Shown here: positions 45,066 to 54,221 of the stretch, piece by piece
How positions within the stretch are numbered: position 1 is the stretch's first letter
Layout: every line of letters starts with the position of its first letter
The notes under the pieces: generated by a model
What the model was told of the DNA's origin: nothing
The model's database searches: none
Seen by the model: the letters and a program-made list of their open reading frames with translations, nothing else
Assembly: GCA_964654415.1 (NCBI GenBank)
Contig: CAZZIP010000004.1
Location: 62,001 to 126,000, forward strand
DNA: 64,000 nt
From: Methylohalobius sp964654415
GTDB lineage: Bacteria > Pseudomonadota > Gammaproteobacteria > Methylococcales > Methylothermaceae
Direction: 5' to 3'
Made by a program: the position numbers and the translations under genes

Positions 45066-46010
45066 CTACCGCAAACTCGTCTCGAGCACCACCATCAGCG
45101 CAAACCCGACCAATACGCCAAACACCGCCAGGCGCGAGCGCTCCTTGGAATGAAACTCGGGGATGATCTCATAGGCGATCACATATAGCATGGCTCCGGC
45201 GGCAAATCCCATCGCTACCGGCAAAAGCACCTCAAACAAGGTGACCATGGTGACTCCCAAAAGTCCCCCCACGGGCTCCACCAGGCCGGAGATCAAACCT
45301 ATCCCGACTGCCTTCCAGGGTTTATAACCGATCCCAAGCAAAGGCATCGCCACCGCCATCCCTTCCGGGATGTTCTGGGCACCGATGGCGATCGCCAATA
45401 ATGTTCCATTGGCAAAGTCACCTCCGCCGAAGCTCACTCCCACCGATAACCCCTCGGGAAAGTTGTGGATCGTGATCGCCGCCACGAAGATCCAAACCTT
45501 GCGCAAGGCGGTTGCCACCTCCAATTCGCCGGCAAACAGATCGTGCGGTATAGTGCGCTCAGCCCAATCCAGAAACCAAGCGCCGATCAGGATGCCGGAA
45601 ATCACCACGTATACCCCAAATCCAGGCCATAAGGCGTTGCCGTATTCTACCCCTGGCTCTACCAGTGAATAAGCCGTCGCTGCCAGCATGATTCCGGCCG
45701 CCATGCCCATCATGAAATTGATTGCGCGGAACGAGATCCGTTCGAACATCACGGCCGGCAGCGCCCCAAGCACCGTCGCCGCCCCGGCCAGCACGCTGGC
45801 GAAAAAGCCGATCACCACAGTAGCCCCAAAGATCAGGTACAACCCACCGAATACGATGACTTGTGAACCAATCAATGCAAGCGCCGCGATGCTGATCTGC
45901 TGCCATCCAGGAAGGGCGCGGAAGCGCCGATACCAAGGCCAAGCTTTAATCCGTACTCCCCAGGCGACCAAGCGATGCTCGATGGTGGCTTTGAGTACCG
46001 ATACATTCAT
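45066..46010 (-). CDS. ZIP-family divalent metal transporter (GufA-like)
   Basis: Imports Zn2+, Mn2+ or Fe2+ across the inner membrane. The ZIP metal motifs are AITIHNFPEGLSVG (TM4) and AIGAQNIPEGMAVA (TM5). About eight helices are present plus an N-terminal extension of ~45 residues that includes one more helix. HSKERS in the last loop is also family-typical. The layout (HNFPEG plus NIPEG) matches the GufA subfamily. It is 41 bp downstream of dnaE on the same strand and directly upstream of the GDT1-type exporter. Confidence 0.92.
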   Translation of the reverse strand: MNVSVLKATIEHRLVAWGVRIKAWPWYRRFRALPGWQQISIAALALIGSQVIVFGGLYLIFGATVVIGFFASVLAGAATVLGALPAVMFERISFRAINFMMGMAAGIMLAATAYSLVEPGVEYGNALWPGFGVYVVISGILIGAWFLDWAERTIPHDLFAGELEVATALRKVWIFVAAITIHNFPEGLSVGVSFGGGDFANGTLLAIAIGAQNIPEGMAVAMPLLGIGYKPWKAVGIGLISGLVEPVGGLLGVTMVTLFEVLLPVAMGFAAGAMLYVIAYEIIPEFHSKERSRLAVFGVLVGFALMVVLETSLR

Positions 46011-46051
46011 GCGCTTTCTCCTTAAGGTTCAGAACCCCGTGCCTTAGGCAA

Positions 46052-49000
46052 TCAGTCGTAATGCAGCCTGACTCGCTCTGGACCTAGGCGGTCTGCCAGC
46101 CCTTTGAGCAACTCGTCCTCGGGACGGATACGCCAAGCCTCGCCAAGCTTGAGCTGCGCGCAGACATCGCTTCTTAGATACTCGATATAGACCGGACACC
46201 GTCCACCTCGATGCTTGCGCAGCAGTTGGAGCAAGGCGGCTACCCCAGCCTGCCCTCCCTGCTTTTCCGCCGGCCATTGGATCCATAACCCCTTGGCAAA
46301 TTGCTCCCGCGCCTGAGCCACGGTGAATACTTTCTCCGCTACCAGCCGTAAGCCGCCGCTATATTCATCGCTAGCGAGGTTCCCTTGCACCACCCACACC
46401 TGGTCTTTGGTCAAAGCGACCTGAGCCTTTTCCAAAACCTCCGGGAACACCGCTGCTTCCAAGCGACCGTCACCATCGTCCAAGACGGCAAAAACCATTT
46501 TTCTGCCCTGTTTGTCCAAGCGCGTGCGCAGCTCCATCACCCAACCGCCTACGATGACGCTGGAGGGCTTAGGCTCAAGGTGCTCTAACCGGCCGAGCGT
46601 AGCCGTGGTAAAGCGCCCAAGCTCCTTCCGCACGGCGTCGAACGGATGCCCGCTTAAGTACAGCCCAAGCACCGTCCGCTCCTCCTCCAAGAGCTGCTGT
46701 TGCGACCAGGGCTGAACCTCTGGGTAGCGCTCGCCCACCCCGGCTGCGCTGTCTCCATCGGGAGAGGAGGCAAACAAGTCGTTCTGGTTGCCGGCACGGC
46801 GGGATTGCTCCGCTAGCTGCAAGGCCTGCGGCAGGCAGGCGAGGAGTTGCGCTCGGTGTCCCCCCAGGCCATCCATCGCACCAGCCCGGATCAGCGCCTC
46901 GAGGGCACGTCGGCCTACCCGCTGCGGATCGACGCGGCGGCAGACATCGAACAAATCCACAAACGGCCCGTGCCGATCTCTCGCCTCGATCAGAGCCTCA
47001 ATGGCTGAACGGCCGACCCCCTTGACGGCGCCGAGGCCATATAAGATCTGCTGCTCGTCGAGCGCGGCGAACCGATAGTCTGAGCGCTGCACGTCGGGAG
47101 GAAGGAGCTTTAATCCCAACGTCCGGCACTCATCGACCAATCCCACGAGCTTATCGGTATGATCCATATCGGCCGACAACACCGCCGCCATGAAAGCGGC
47201 CGGATAGTGGGCCTTGAGCCACGCCGTTTGGTAGGACACCCAGGCATAGGCGGCGCTGTGCGACTTGTTGAAGCCGTAGCCGGCAAACTTCTCCATCAAA
47301 TCGAAGATATATTGCGCCGTCTCCTCGGGAACGCCGCGTTCTACCGCCCCTTGGACAAAGACCGCGCGTTGTTTGGCCATCTCCTCGGGTTTCTTTTTTC
47401 CCATCGCGCGCCGTAGCAAGTCGGCGCTGCCCAGGGTATAACCGGCCAGGTCCCGGGCGATTTGCATCACTTGCTCTTGGTACAGGATGACGCCGTTGGT
47501 AGGTCTTAAGATCGGTTCGAGCAGGGGATGCGGATAGCTCACCTGGGTGCGGCCGTGCTTGACGTTGATGTAGTCGTCCACCATCCCCGACTGCAGTGGG
47601 CCGGGGCGGAACAGCGCCACCAACGCGACGATGTCGTCGAAGCAGTCCGGTTTAAGGCGCCGGATGAGATCCCTCATGCCGCGTGATTCTAATTGGAATA
47701 CCGCCGTGGTCTGACAGCTCTGGAGCAACTGAAAAGTCAACGGATCGTCGCGCGGAATGCGGTTGATGTCGATGGGCTGAAGGCCATGGGCGGTGCGCTG
47801 GCGGTTGATCGTCTCTACCGCCCAATCGATGATGGTTAGGGTCCGCAGCCCAAGGAAATCAAATTTAACCAGGCCAACCGCCTCTACATCATCCTTGTCG
47901 AACTGAGTGACCACCCCTTCTTCGCCTGGCTCGCAATAGAGCGGGGTAAAGTCCATCAGCGCAGACGGGGCGATCACCACTCCGCCGGCGTGCTTGCCAG
48001 CGTTGCGCGCTACCCCTTCCAGCGAGCGGGCTAGATCGATGAGGGCCTGGACTTCTTCATCCTGCTCATAAGCGCGCTTTAACTCCTCGCTCTGTGCAAG
48101 CGCCTTTTCTAAAGTCATGCCCAGCTCGAAGGGAATCAGCTTCGCCAGTCGATCGACGAAACCGTAAGGATAGCCCAGCACCCTGCCAACATCGCGCACC
48201 ACCGCCTTGGCGGCCATGGTGCCAAAGGTGATGATCTGAGCGACCCGGTCACGCCCGTATTTCCGGGCCACGTAGTCGATCACTTCATCGCGCCGTTCCA
48301 TGCAAAAATCCACGTCGAAGTCGGGCATCGACACCCGCTCCGGATTCAGGAAACGCTCAAATAGCAGATCGAAGGCGATAGGATCCAGGTCGGTGATCCC
48401 AAGCGCGTACGCGGTCAGGGAACCCGCCCCAGAACCGCGCCCCGGCCCCACCGGGATGCGATTTTCTTTCGCCCACCGGATGAAATCGGCGACGATCAGA
48501 AAGTAGCCGGAGAATCCCATCTTGACGATCACTTCCAGTTCCATCTGCAGACGTTCGGCATAGACTGCCAATTTTTCGCTCGGAACGTCGCCGGCCTCGA
48601 TCCTAGCGGCAAGGCCTTGTCTTGCTGCTTGAACGAGATGCTGTTCCAGAGTGAGCTCTGCAGGCACCTGGAACACCGGTAGATGAGGCTTGCCCAGCTC
48701 TAATATCAGGTTGCAACTCTTGGCGATTTCCACCGTATTGGCCAAAGCCTCAGGCAAGTCGGCGAACAGCGCCTGCATTTCCTCCGCACTTTTCAAGTAC
48801 TGGTGGTGGCTGTAATGACGCGGACGCTTGGGATCGTCCAAAGTCCAACCTTCGTGGATGCAAACCCGCGCTTCGTGGGCTTCGAAATCGTGCTGGTTGA
48901 GAAACCGAACATCGTTGGTTGCCACTACCGGCACGCCCAACGCCACCGCCAAATCCAACGCGCCTGCCAAGTATTCTTCCTCACGCGCGCGGCCGGTACG

Positions 49001-49510
49001 CTGCAGCTCAAGAAAAAACCGCTCTCCGAACCAGTCCAGCCAGCGCTGGAGCGCTGCCCGGGCGGCGTCGGGTTGATCCGCCAGCAGGCGGCGGCCGACT
49101 TCCCCTTCGCGGGCACCGGACAAGGCGATCAGCCCCTCGGCTGCGGCATGGACCCAGTCCGCCTCGACACACGGCCGACCAAAGCGTTGACCTTCCAGAT
49201 AAGCGCGCGAGAGCAGCACAGTGAGATTGCGATAACCCTGGCGGTTCTGGACCAGCAAGGTGAGCCGATCGGGAAGCTTTGGATTTTCCGGATTGAACAC
49301 CCACAGGTCAGCGCCGACGATAGGCTTGATGCCACCGCTCAAGGCCGCTTTATAGAATTTGATCAGGCCAAACAAATTGGCTTGATCGGTCAAGGCCACT
49401 GCCGGCAGCTTAAGTTCCCGGCAACGGTCGATCAAAGTCTCGATCCGGACCAGCCCGTCGCTCAGGGAATACTCGCTATGGACGCGCAGGTGGACAAACT
49501 CGAAAGCCAT
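46052..49510 (-). CDS. dnaE: DNA polymerase III alpha subunit
   Basis: Replicative polymerase. An N-terminal PHP domain (FVHLRVHSEYSLSDG, residues 4-18) is followed by the C-family palm with GPGRGSGAGSL and PDFDVDFCMERRDEV (catalytic Asp pair near residues 396-398). HAGGVVIAP, the helix-hairpin-helix GLGAVKGVG, and the OB domain VIVGGWVMELRTRLDKQGRKM follow. It has 1152 aa from the ATG at 49510 (E. coli 1160). In-frame start at 49585 would add 25 Cys-rich residues from inside rnhB and is rejected. It lies 4 bp after rnhB, as in E. coli, but accA does not follow. Confidence 0.97.
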   Translation of the reverse strand: MAFEFVHLRVHSEYSLSDGLVRIETLIDRCRELKLPAVALTDQANLFGLIKFYKAALSGGIKPIVGADLWVFNPENPKLPDRLTLLVQNRQGYRNLTVLLSRAYLEGQRFGRPCVEADWVHAAAEGLIALSGAREGEVGRRLLADQPDAARAALQRWLDWFGERFFLELQRTGRAREEEYLAGALDLAVALGVPVVATNDVRFLNQHDFEAHEARVCIHEGWTLDDPKRPRHYSHHQYLKSAEEMQALFADLPEALANTVEIAKSCNLILELGKPHLPVFQVPAELTLEQHLVQAARQGLAARIEAGDVPSEKLAVYAERLQMELEVIVKMGFSGYFLIVADFIRWAKENRIPVGPGRGSGAGSLTAYALGITDLDPIAFDLLFERFLNPERVSMPDFDVDFCMERRDEVIDYVARKYGRDRVAQIITFGTMAAKAVVRDVGRVLGYPYGFVDRLAKLIPFELGMTLEKALAQSEELKRAYEQDEEVQALIDLARSLEGVARNAGKHAGGVVIAPSALMDFTPLYCEPGEEGVVTQFDKDDVEAVGLVKFDFLGLRTLTIIDWAVETINRQRTAHGLQPIDINRIPRDDPLTFQLLQSCQTTAVFQLESRGMRDLIRRLKPDCFDDIVALVALFRPGPLQSGMVDDYINVKHGRTQVSYPHPLLEPILRPTNGVILYQEQVMQIARDLAGYTLGSADLLRRAMGKKKPEEMAKQRAVFVQGAVERGVPEETAQYIFDLMEKFAGYGFNKSHSAAYAWVSYQTAWLKAHYPAAFMAAVLSADMDHTDKLVGLVDECRTLGLKLLPPDVQRSDYRFAALDEQQILYGLGAVKGVGRSAIEALIEARDRHGPFVDLFDVCRRVDPQRVGRRALEALIRAGAMDGLGGHRAQLLACLPQALQLAEQSRRAGNQNDLFASSPDGDSAAGVGERYPEVQPWSQQQLLEEERTVLGLYLSGHPFDAVRKELGRFTTATLGRLEHLEPKPSSVIVGGWVMELRTRLDKQGRKMVFAVLDDGDGRLEAAVFPEVLEKAQVALTKDQVWVVQGNLASDEYSGGLRLVAEKVFTVAQAREQFAKGLWIQWPAEKQGGQAGVAALLQLLRKHRGGRCPVYIEYLRSDVCAQLKLGEAWRIRPEDELLKGLADRLGPERVRLHYD

Positions 49511-49514
49511 CGGC

Positions 49515-50087
49515 TCAGCGCAGCAACACTGCCTGCACCGGGCGGAAAGAAACCCGGTGCCAGCGGGAAGCCCCCAAGAGCTCAAGGGATTTACGGTGTT
49601 CTAAGGTCGGATAGCCTTTATGGGCGGCAATCCCATAGCCAGGCGCGAAACTCTCCAGGAGAGCCATCTCCCGATCTCTAGCCACCTTGGCTAGGATAGA
49701 AGCGGCCGCGATCTCAGGCTCGCTTTCATCCCCCCCGACGACAGTCTCCGTAGGCCAAGGCAAAACCGGCGCGTGCATTCCATCCACTCGGACCCGCTCT
49801 GGCCGAATCGATAGCCCAGCTACCGCCCGCTGCATCGCAAGTAACGTCGCCTCAAGGATGTTGAGCCGGTCGATCTCGGAAGGCTCTGCCCGCCCTAAGG
49901 CAAAGGCTCGCGCTTTCGCCCGAATTTCCAGCTCCAAGCGGAGCCGTTGCTTAGGCGTAAGCCGTTTAGAATCGGTCAAACCACCGATGGGTCGGTCAGG
50001 ATCCAGAATTACCGCCGCCGCAATGACCGCACCGGCCAGACAACCACGTCCGACTTCGTCGACGCCGGCACAGTTGCTCGCGCTCAT
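49515..50087 (-). CDS. rnhB: Ribonuclease HII
   Basis: Cleaves RNA in RNA-DNA hybrids and single ribonucleotides in DNA. The catalytic carboxylates are visible: GVDEVGRGCLAGAVIAAAV (Asp-Glu), VDGMHAP (Asp), and AAASILAKVARD (Asp). The HKGYPTLEHR motif, usually GYGTxxH, is present as YGIAAHKGYPT. The start is the ATG at 50087, which overlaps the fabZ stop as ATGA; the longer frame from 50171 has an Arg-rich head and lies in fabZ. It is 190 aa, close to E. coli (198). Confidence 0.96.
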   Translation of the reverse strand: MSASNCAGVDEVGRGCLAGAVIAAAVILDPDRPIGGLTDSKRLTPKQRLRLELEIRAKARAFALGRAEPSEIDRLNILEATLLAMQRAVAGLSIRPERVRVDGMHAPVLPWPTETVVGGDESEPEIAAASILAKVARDREMALLESFAPGYGIAAHKGYPTLEHRKSLELLGASRWHRVSFRPVQAVLLR

Positions 50088-50527
50088 GCACCTGCTTCCG
50101 CTGCAGCGCACATGATTTCGGCGCCGGCGACGAATTCCCGATCCACCTCGGCCTGGCAAGCGAACGCCCAAATGTTACGCTTGTGGCGTAAATATTCGAC
50201 CTGAAGCCGCAACTGATCGCCTGGAACGACCGGACGTTTGAACCGAACCTTGTCGAGGCCAACAAGATAATAAATGAGGTTTTTTTCTCCGATTTCCTCG
50301 GGCGCGCTCTCTGAAGCCAACAGTCCGGTGGCTTGGGCCAAGGCCTCAATGATCAGTACTCCGGGCATGATCGGCTGACCCGGGAAATGGCCTTGGAAAA
50401 AAGGTTCGTTGTAAGAAACATTCTTGATCGCCACTAAGTATTTTCCAGGCTCGCATTCGATCACCCTGTCCACCAACAGGAAGGGATAGCGGTGGGGCAG
50501 GTAATGCATGATTTTTTGAATGTTCAA
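50084..50527 (-). CDS. fabZ: 3-hydroxyacyl-ACP dehydratase FabZ
   Basis: Dehydrates 3-hydroxyacyl-ACP in fatty-acid synthesis. LPHRYPFLLVDRV starts the hot-dog fold, and GHFPGQPIMPGVLIIEALAQA contains the catalytic His and Glu. The length of 147 aa is normal. The start is a TTG at 50527, supported by AGGAAG 7 nt upstream and by alignment with the usual family start; the first ATG (50509) would remove six conserved residues. lpxA normally follows and lpxD normally precedes, but neither is present. Confidence 0.96.
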   Translation of the reverse strand: MNIQKIMHYLPHRYPFLLVDRVIECEPGKYLVAIKNVSYNEPFFQGHFPGQPIMPGVLIIEALAQATGLLASESAPEEIGEKNLIYYLVGLDKVRFKRPVVPGDQLRLQVEYLRHKRNIWAFACQAEVDREFVAGAEIMCAAAEAGA

Positions 50528-50543
50528 AAGAATTCTTCCTATG

Positions 50544-50557
50544 TTGGTTTAAACCAA
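50544..50557. repeat. 14-bp perfect palindrome between skp and fabZ
   Basis: TTGGTTTAAACCAA is fully self-complementary and occupies the 39-bp gap between skp and fabZ, where lpxD would be expected. It could be an operator, a weak hairpin, or simply a remnant of rearrangement. There is no T-run, so it is not a standard terminator. Confidence 0.5.
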
Positions 50558-50566
50558 GGCATGGAA

Positions 50567-51076
50567 TTACTTCCGCGATGCCTGCAAACGCTGCTTTACC
50601 TTTTCGGTCACATCGATCTGGTCGCTGGCATAAACCACCCCATCGGTCAACAGCAAGTCGTATTCCTCGTCTTTGGCCAAAGCTTTGATCGCTTCAAAGA
50701 TCTCGCGCTGGAGTTTCCCCAACTCTTCGTTGCGCCGGATATTGAAATCCTCCCGAAACTCGTCCTGAGCTCGTTTCAAATCCCGCTGTTTGCTAAGAAT
50801 CTCGCGCTCCAGCTTACCCCGCTCGGCATCGCTCATGACCGCAGCATCGCGGTTTAGCTTTTCCTGAAGTTGCTCCAATTCTTTCTGTTGGTTGACAAGA
50901 CGCTTGTCCCGGGGAGCAAATTCCTGCTCCAGCCGCTTTCTTGCGGCCTCCGCTTGAGGTGCTTCCTGCAATACCTGCGCGACATTGACGAAACCGATCT
51001 TGACTTCTTTGGCCAAGGCGTCGGTCCCTATCAGAAGCAGGCCGACAAATACCCAGATCGAAAATTTTTGGTTCAT
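50567..51076 (-). CDS. skp: Periplasmic chaperone Skp/OmpH
   Basis: Jellyfish-shaped trimeric chaperone that carries unfolded outer-membrane proteins to BamA. A signal peptide (about residues 1-22, FVGLLLIGTDALA) precedes KIGFVNVAQVLQEAP, the first strand. A long helical hairpin follows, rich in Lys, Glu, Gln and Arg (FAPRDKRLVNQQKELEQLQEKL ...), and the end segment VVYASDQIDVTEKV is typical. It has 169 aa. It lies 34 bp after bamA in the usual order. Confidence 0.95.
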   Translation of the reverse strand: MNQKFSIWVFVGLLLIGTDALAKEVKIGFVNVAQVLQEAPQAEAARKRLEQEFAPRDKRLVNQQKELEQLQEKLNRDAAVMSDAERGKLEREILSKQRDLKRAQDEFREDFNIRRNEELGKLQREIFEAIKALAKDEEYDLLLTDGVVYASDQIDVTEKVKQRLQASRK

Positions 51077-51110
51077 TGGAAGAGACTCTCCTTGGAATTA
51101 CACACTATAC

Positions 51111-53390
51111 TCAAAACCCAGCGCCGAAGGAAAACTGAAACACCTGCTCGTCATCCTGGCTTTTGGCATTCAACGCCTTGGCCAGGCTGACTTCCAACGG
51201 GCCAAAAGGGGAAAGCCACTGGGCCGAAATGCCAGCAGAGTAGCGCAGATCCCCCAATTGTGGCCGGTTTTTAAACACGTTGCCGGCGTCGAAAAACACT
51301 CCCAAGCGGAAGGCAGATTTGAGCTCCTCATCGAGGAAAGGCATGGGGAAGAACAAATCGGCGCCCCCTACCAGCTTGACCGCCCCACCGAATGGGTTGT
51401 TGCGCGAGTCGCGCGGACCTAAAGTATTCTGCCTGAATCCCCTAATCGACTGAACCCCCCCGGCGAAGAAGTTCTCAAAGAACGGCAGCGTGCCGGTGCT
51501 TCCATAACCGTCCCCATAGGCGGCATTTCCCCTCAGGGCAAAGACTAGATCCTTGGTCCACGAAAAAAAATACTGGCCTTGATATTGTACCTTGTAGTAC
51601 TTAAGTTCGCCGAACGGAACCGACCCCAGTAATGATATCGATTGGCGACCGCCGCGCGTGGGAAACACCGCCCGATCCCGGTTGTCCCGAATCCAACCGA
51701 AAGAAGCCGTCACTACGCTGTAGTCTTTGCCGAATTTGTCGATGAAATCAAAGATTTCCTTCGCTGTTCTGCCCGTAGTCTTGAGCGTGGTTTGATTGAA
51801 GTCGAGGTTGGCGGAAAGCCGGTCGAACTCCCCAATCGGAATCCCTCCGCTCAGGCCAGCCGCTAAGGTGTTGGTGGTGTAACTGGTGATATTAGCCGCC
51901 GCGGCGTCGGTGCTGCGATAACTGACGTCGAACCCAGCGCTGATACCATCCAAGGTAAAATAGGGGTTGTAATAAGCTACCCGATAGACGGTAAACACCT
52001 GGCTGTTGTTGAACTCGAACGAAACCTGTTTGCCGGTCCCCAAAAAATTGGTCTGGGACACGCTGGCATTGAAGATCAACCCTTGGACCTGGGAAAATCC
52101 GATCCCGGCGCTTAGGTTGCCAGAGGGTCTTTCGGTCACGGCGTAGTTGACGTCGATTTGATCCAGCGTCCCTGGCACCGTCGGCGTCTCCACGTTAACC
52201 TCCTTGAAATACCCGAGTCGCTCCAAGCGGCTTTTGGACTGCTCGATCTTGGAAGTCGCCGCGAGCGCTGCCTCCATCTGGCGCAGCTCGCGCCGGATCA
52301 CCTGATCCTGGGTACGGGAGTTACCCTTGAGGTTAATCCGGCGCACGTATACTTGCTTGCCCGGATCGACAAAAAAGCCCAATTTCACCGTTTTTTTCTC
52401 ATCGTTGATCTCGGGCACCATGTTGACGTTGGCAAAGATATAGCCTTCGTCTCCCAAGCGGGTGCTGATCGCGTTCATGGATTCGGTTGCACGCTTGCCC
52501 GAAAATACCTCTCCCGGGCCAAGCTGAATCAGTGGGATCAATTCTTCGGGCGAAACGATTAATTTGCCTGTGAGCTTGACCTCCTCTAAACGGTAGACAT
52601 CGCCTTCCTTGACATTAATGGTGATATAAATGTCTCGCTTATCTGGCGTGATGGCCACCTGCGTAGATTCAATCTCGAACCGGATGTACCCACGATCCAT
52701 ATAAAACGATTTGAGCCGCTCTAAATCTGCGGTGAGCTTCTGTTTGGAGTATTGATCATTTTTAGTATAAAAGGACAGCCAGCCGGTCGTCCCCGATTCG
52801 AATACCCCAAGCAGCGTCTCATCGTCGAAGGCCCGATTGCCCACGATATTGATCTGCTTGATTTTGGCCACCTTGCCCTCGGCGATCTTGATCAAAATCG
52901 CGGTCCGATTTCCGGTAATCGGCGTCACTTCAGTCTTGACTTCAACGCCGTATTTGCCGCGACTGAAATATTGGCGCCTGAGCTCGCTCTCGACCTTTTC
53001 CAACACCCTCCGGTTGAAGACCTGGCCTTCTGCCAGTCCGACATTTTTGAGCGCTTTGAGCAAGTCCTCGGTCTTGATGTCTTTATTGCCTTGGATCTTG
53101 ATCGCAGCGATCGCCGGCCTCTCTGCCACTTCAACGATCAGCACCTTGCCCTCGCGATACAAGCGCACATCCTTAAAAAACCCAGTTTTAAAGAGCGCTC
53201 TGACCGCTTCAGCCAAGACGCGTTCGTCCACGCGGTCTCCAGGCTTAATCGGAAAATAATTGAATACCGTTCCTTCGGCCACCCGCTCCAGGCCACGCAC
53301 CTGGATATCCTCGACCACGAACGATTCCCACGCCCAGACCCCAGAGGTCCACAACCAGGAGAACAAAATCAATAGGGTAAGGACTTTCAT
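51111..53390 (-). CDS. bamA: Outer-membrane protein assembly factor BamA
   Basis: Omp85 insertase that folds beta-barrel proteins into the outer membrane. After a signal peptide (to about residue 20, TSGVWAWES) come five POTRA domains (residues ~22-425, starting FVVEDIQVRGLERV). The 16-strand barrel includes the conserved ALRGNAAYGDGYG, FFAGGVQSIRGFR (VRGF-type Arg-Gly-Phe motif) and GGADLFFPMPF, and ends in Phe as required for Bam recognition. The length of 759 aa is typical. dxr and rseP, its common upstream neighbours, are replaced by phoU. Confidence 0.97.
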   Translation of the reverse strand: MKVLTLLILFSWLWTSGVWAWESFVVEDIQVRGLERVAEGTVFNYFPIKPGDRVDERVLAEAVRALFKTGFFKDVRLYREGKVLIVEVAERPAIAAIKIQGNKDIKTEDLLKALKNVGLAEGQVFNRRVLEKVESELRRQYFSRGKYGVEVKTEVTPITGNRTAILIKIAEGKVAKIKQINIVGNRAFDDETLLGVFESGTTGWLSFYTKNDQYSKQKLTADLERLKSFYMDRGYIRFEIESTQVAITPDKRDIYITINVKEGDVYRLEEVKLTGKLIVSPEELIPLIQLGPGEVFSGKRATESMNAISTRLGDEGYIFANVNMVPEINDEKKTVKLGFFVDPGKQVYVRRINLKGNSRTQDQVIRRELRQMEAALAATSKIEQSKSRLERLGYFKEVNVETPTVPGTLDQIDVNYAVTERPSGNLSAGIGFSQVQGLIFNASVSQTNFLGTGKQVSFEFNNSQVFTVYRVAYYNPYFTLDGISAGFDVSYRSTDAAAANITSYTTNTLAAGLSGGIPIGEFDRLSANLDFNQTTLKTTGRTAKEIFDFIDKFGKDYSVVTASFGWIRDNRDRAVFPTRGGRQSISLLGSVPFGELKYYKVQYQGQYFFSWTKDLVFALRGNAAYGDGYGSTGTLPFFENFFAGGVQSIRGFRQNTLGPRDSRNNPFGGAVKLVGGADLFFPMPFLDEELKSAFRLGVFFDAGNVFKNRPQLGDLRYSAGISAQWLSPFGPLEVSLAKALNAKSQDDEQVFQFSFGAGF

Positions 53391-53443
53391 CCGACTCCGT
53401 CAGGTGGATAGATCGATCGGCGATCCGACCTCACCCGAATGGC

Positions 53444-54157
53444 TTATTCTTTGACTTGTTTTTCCAACTGTTCGAGACTGATGTGGCGGACATCCTTGCC
53501 TTTGACATAGAAGATGAGATACTCGCAGATGTTGCAACTGCGATCCCCGATGCGCTCCAGGGAACGCGCCGACCACATGACATCCAACGCAATCGGAATG
53601 CTGCGCGGATCCTCCATCATGTAAGTGATCTGTTGCCGAACGATACTTTCATACTCCCGGTCGACCAGCTTGTCCTCCTCCACGATCCTGAGAGCAAGGT
53701 TCACATCCATGCGCGCAAATGCGTCTAAGGCATCGTGGAGCATCGATCTCGCTTGAGCGGCCAACTGCTCCAATTCACTCAATTGGTTTTTCTTCGGGTA
53801 GCGCGTCGTCAGATCGATCGCCAGGCGAGCAATTCGGCGGGCCTCGTCGCCGATCCGCTCCAGGTCGGTAATCATTTTGATGACTGCCAATACCAATCTC
53901 AGATCCCGCGCCGCCGGTTGGCGTCTAGCGAGAATTTGATTGCATTTCTCATCGATCTCCACTTCCATGGAGTTGACTTTATAGTCATTGGCAATCACCT
54001 CTTCTGCCAAGTTTACGTCGTTCTCAAGCAGAGATTTGACCGCATCGGCTACCTGCGCCTCCACCAGCCCACCCATCACCAGAACTTGGTGACGGATGTC
54101 TTCCAACTCCTGCTCATACTGCTTGGAGATGTGATGATGCACTATTTCTTCCGACAT
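53444..54157 (-). CDS. phoU: Phosphate transport regulator PhoU
   Basis: Cytoplasmic metal-binding regulator that links the Pst transporter to the PhoR kinase. It has two three-helix bundles, each with the E/D-x-x-x-D metal signature: LERIGDEARRIARLA (~96-110) and LERIGDRSCNICEYL (~200-214). Length is 237 aa. Unusually, no pstSCAB, phoB or phoR gene is adjacent. It has its own promoter within the prsT stop region and an AGGAAGG ribosome site. Confidence 0.95.
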   Translation of the reverse strand: MSEEIVHHHISKQYEQELEDIRHQVLVMGGLVEAQVADAVKSLLENDVNLAEEVIANDYKVNSMEVEIDEKCNQILARRQPAARDLRLVLAVIKMITDLERIGDEARRIARLAIDLTTRYPKKNQLSELEQLAAQARSMLHDALDAFARMDVNLALRIVEEDKLVDREYESIVRQQITYMMEDPRSIPIALDVMWSARSLERIGDRSCNICEYLIFYVKGKDVRHISLEQLEKQVKE

Positions 54158-54192
54158 AATCCCTTCCTGGCCCAGGGTGTAAATTTTGCCCC

Positions 54193-54221
54193 ATTGTATG
54201 CCGTTTAAGGGGGATTCTCAA
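54193..54221 (-). promoter_or_regulatory. Sigma-70-type promoter for phoU
   Basis: On the minus strand TTGAGA (54221-54216), a 17-bp spacer and TACAAT (54198-54193) form a good sigma-70 promoter. The prsT stop codon TGA is part of the -35 element. The predicted start of transcription is about 30 nt upstream of the phoU ATG. I see no Pho box. Confidence 0.65.

Noticed and set aside
49511..49585. 25-residue Cys-rich N-terminal extension of DnaE
   Set aside because: It lies in rnhB; the PHP domain starts within three residues of the ATG at 49510.
48803..49681. 292-codon open frame on the plus strand
   Set aside because: Antisense to dnaE and rnhB, both of which have all catalytic motifs; no family resemblance.
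50544..50557. Palindrome between skp and fabZ as a transcription terminator
   Set aside because: No loop, low stem G+C and no T-run; fabZ and everything downstream are essential and would need read-through.
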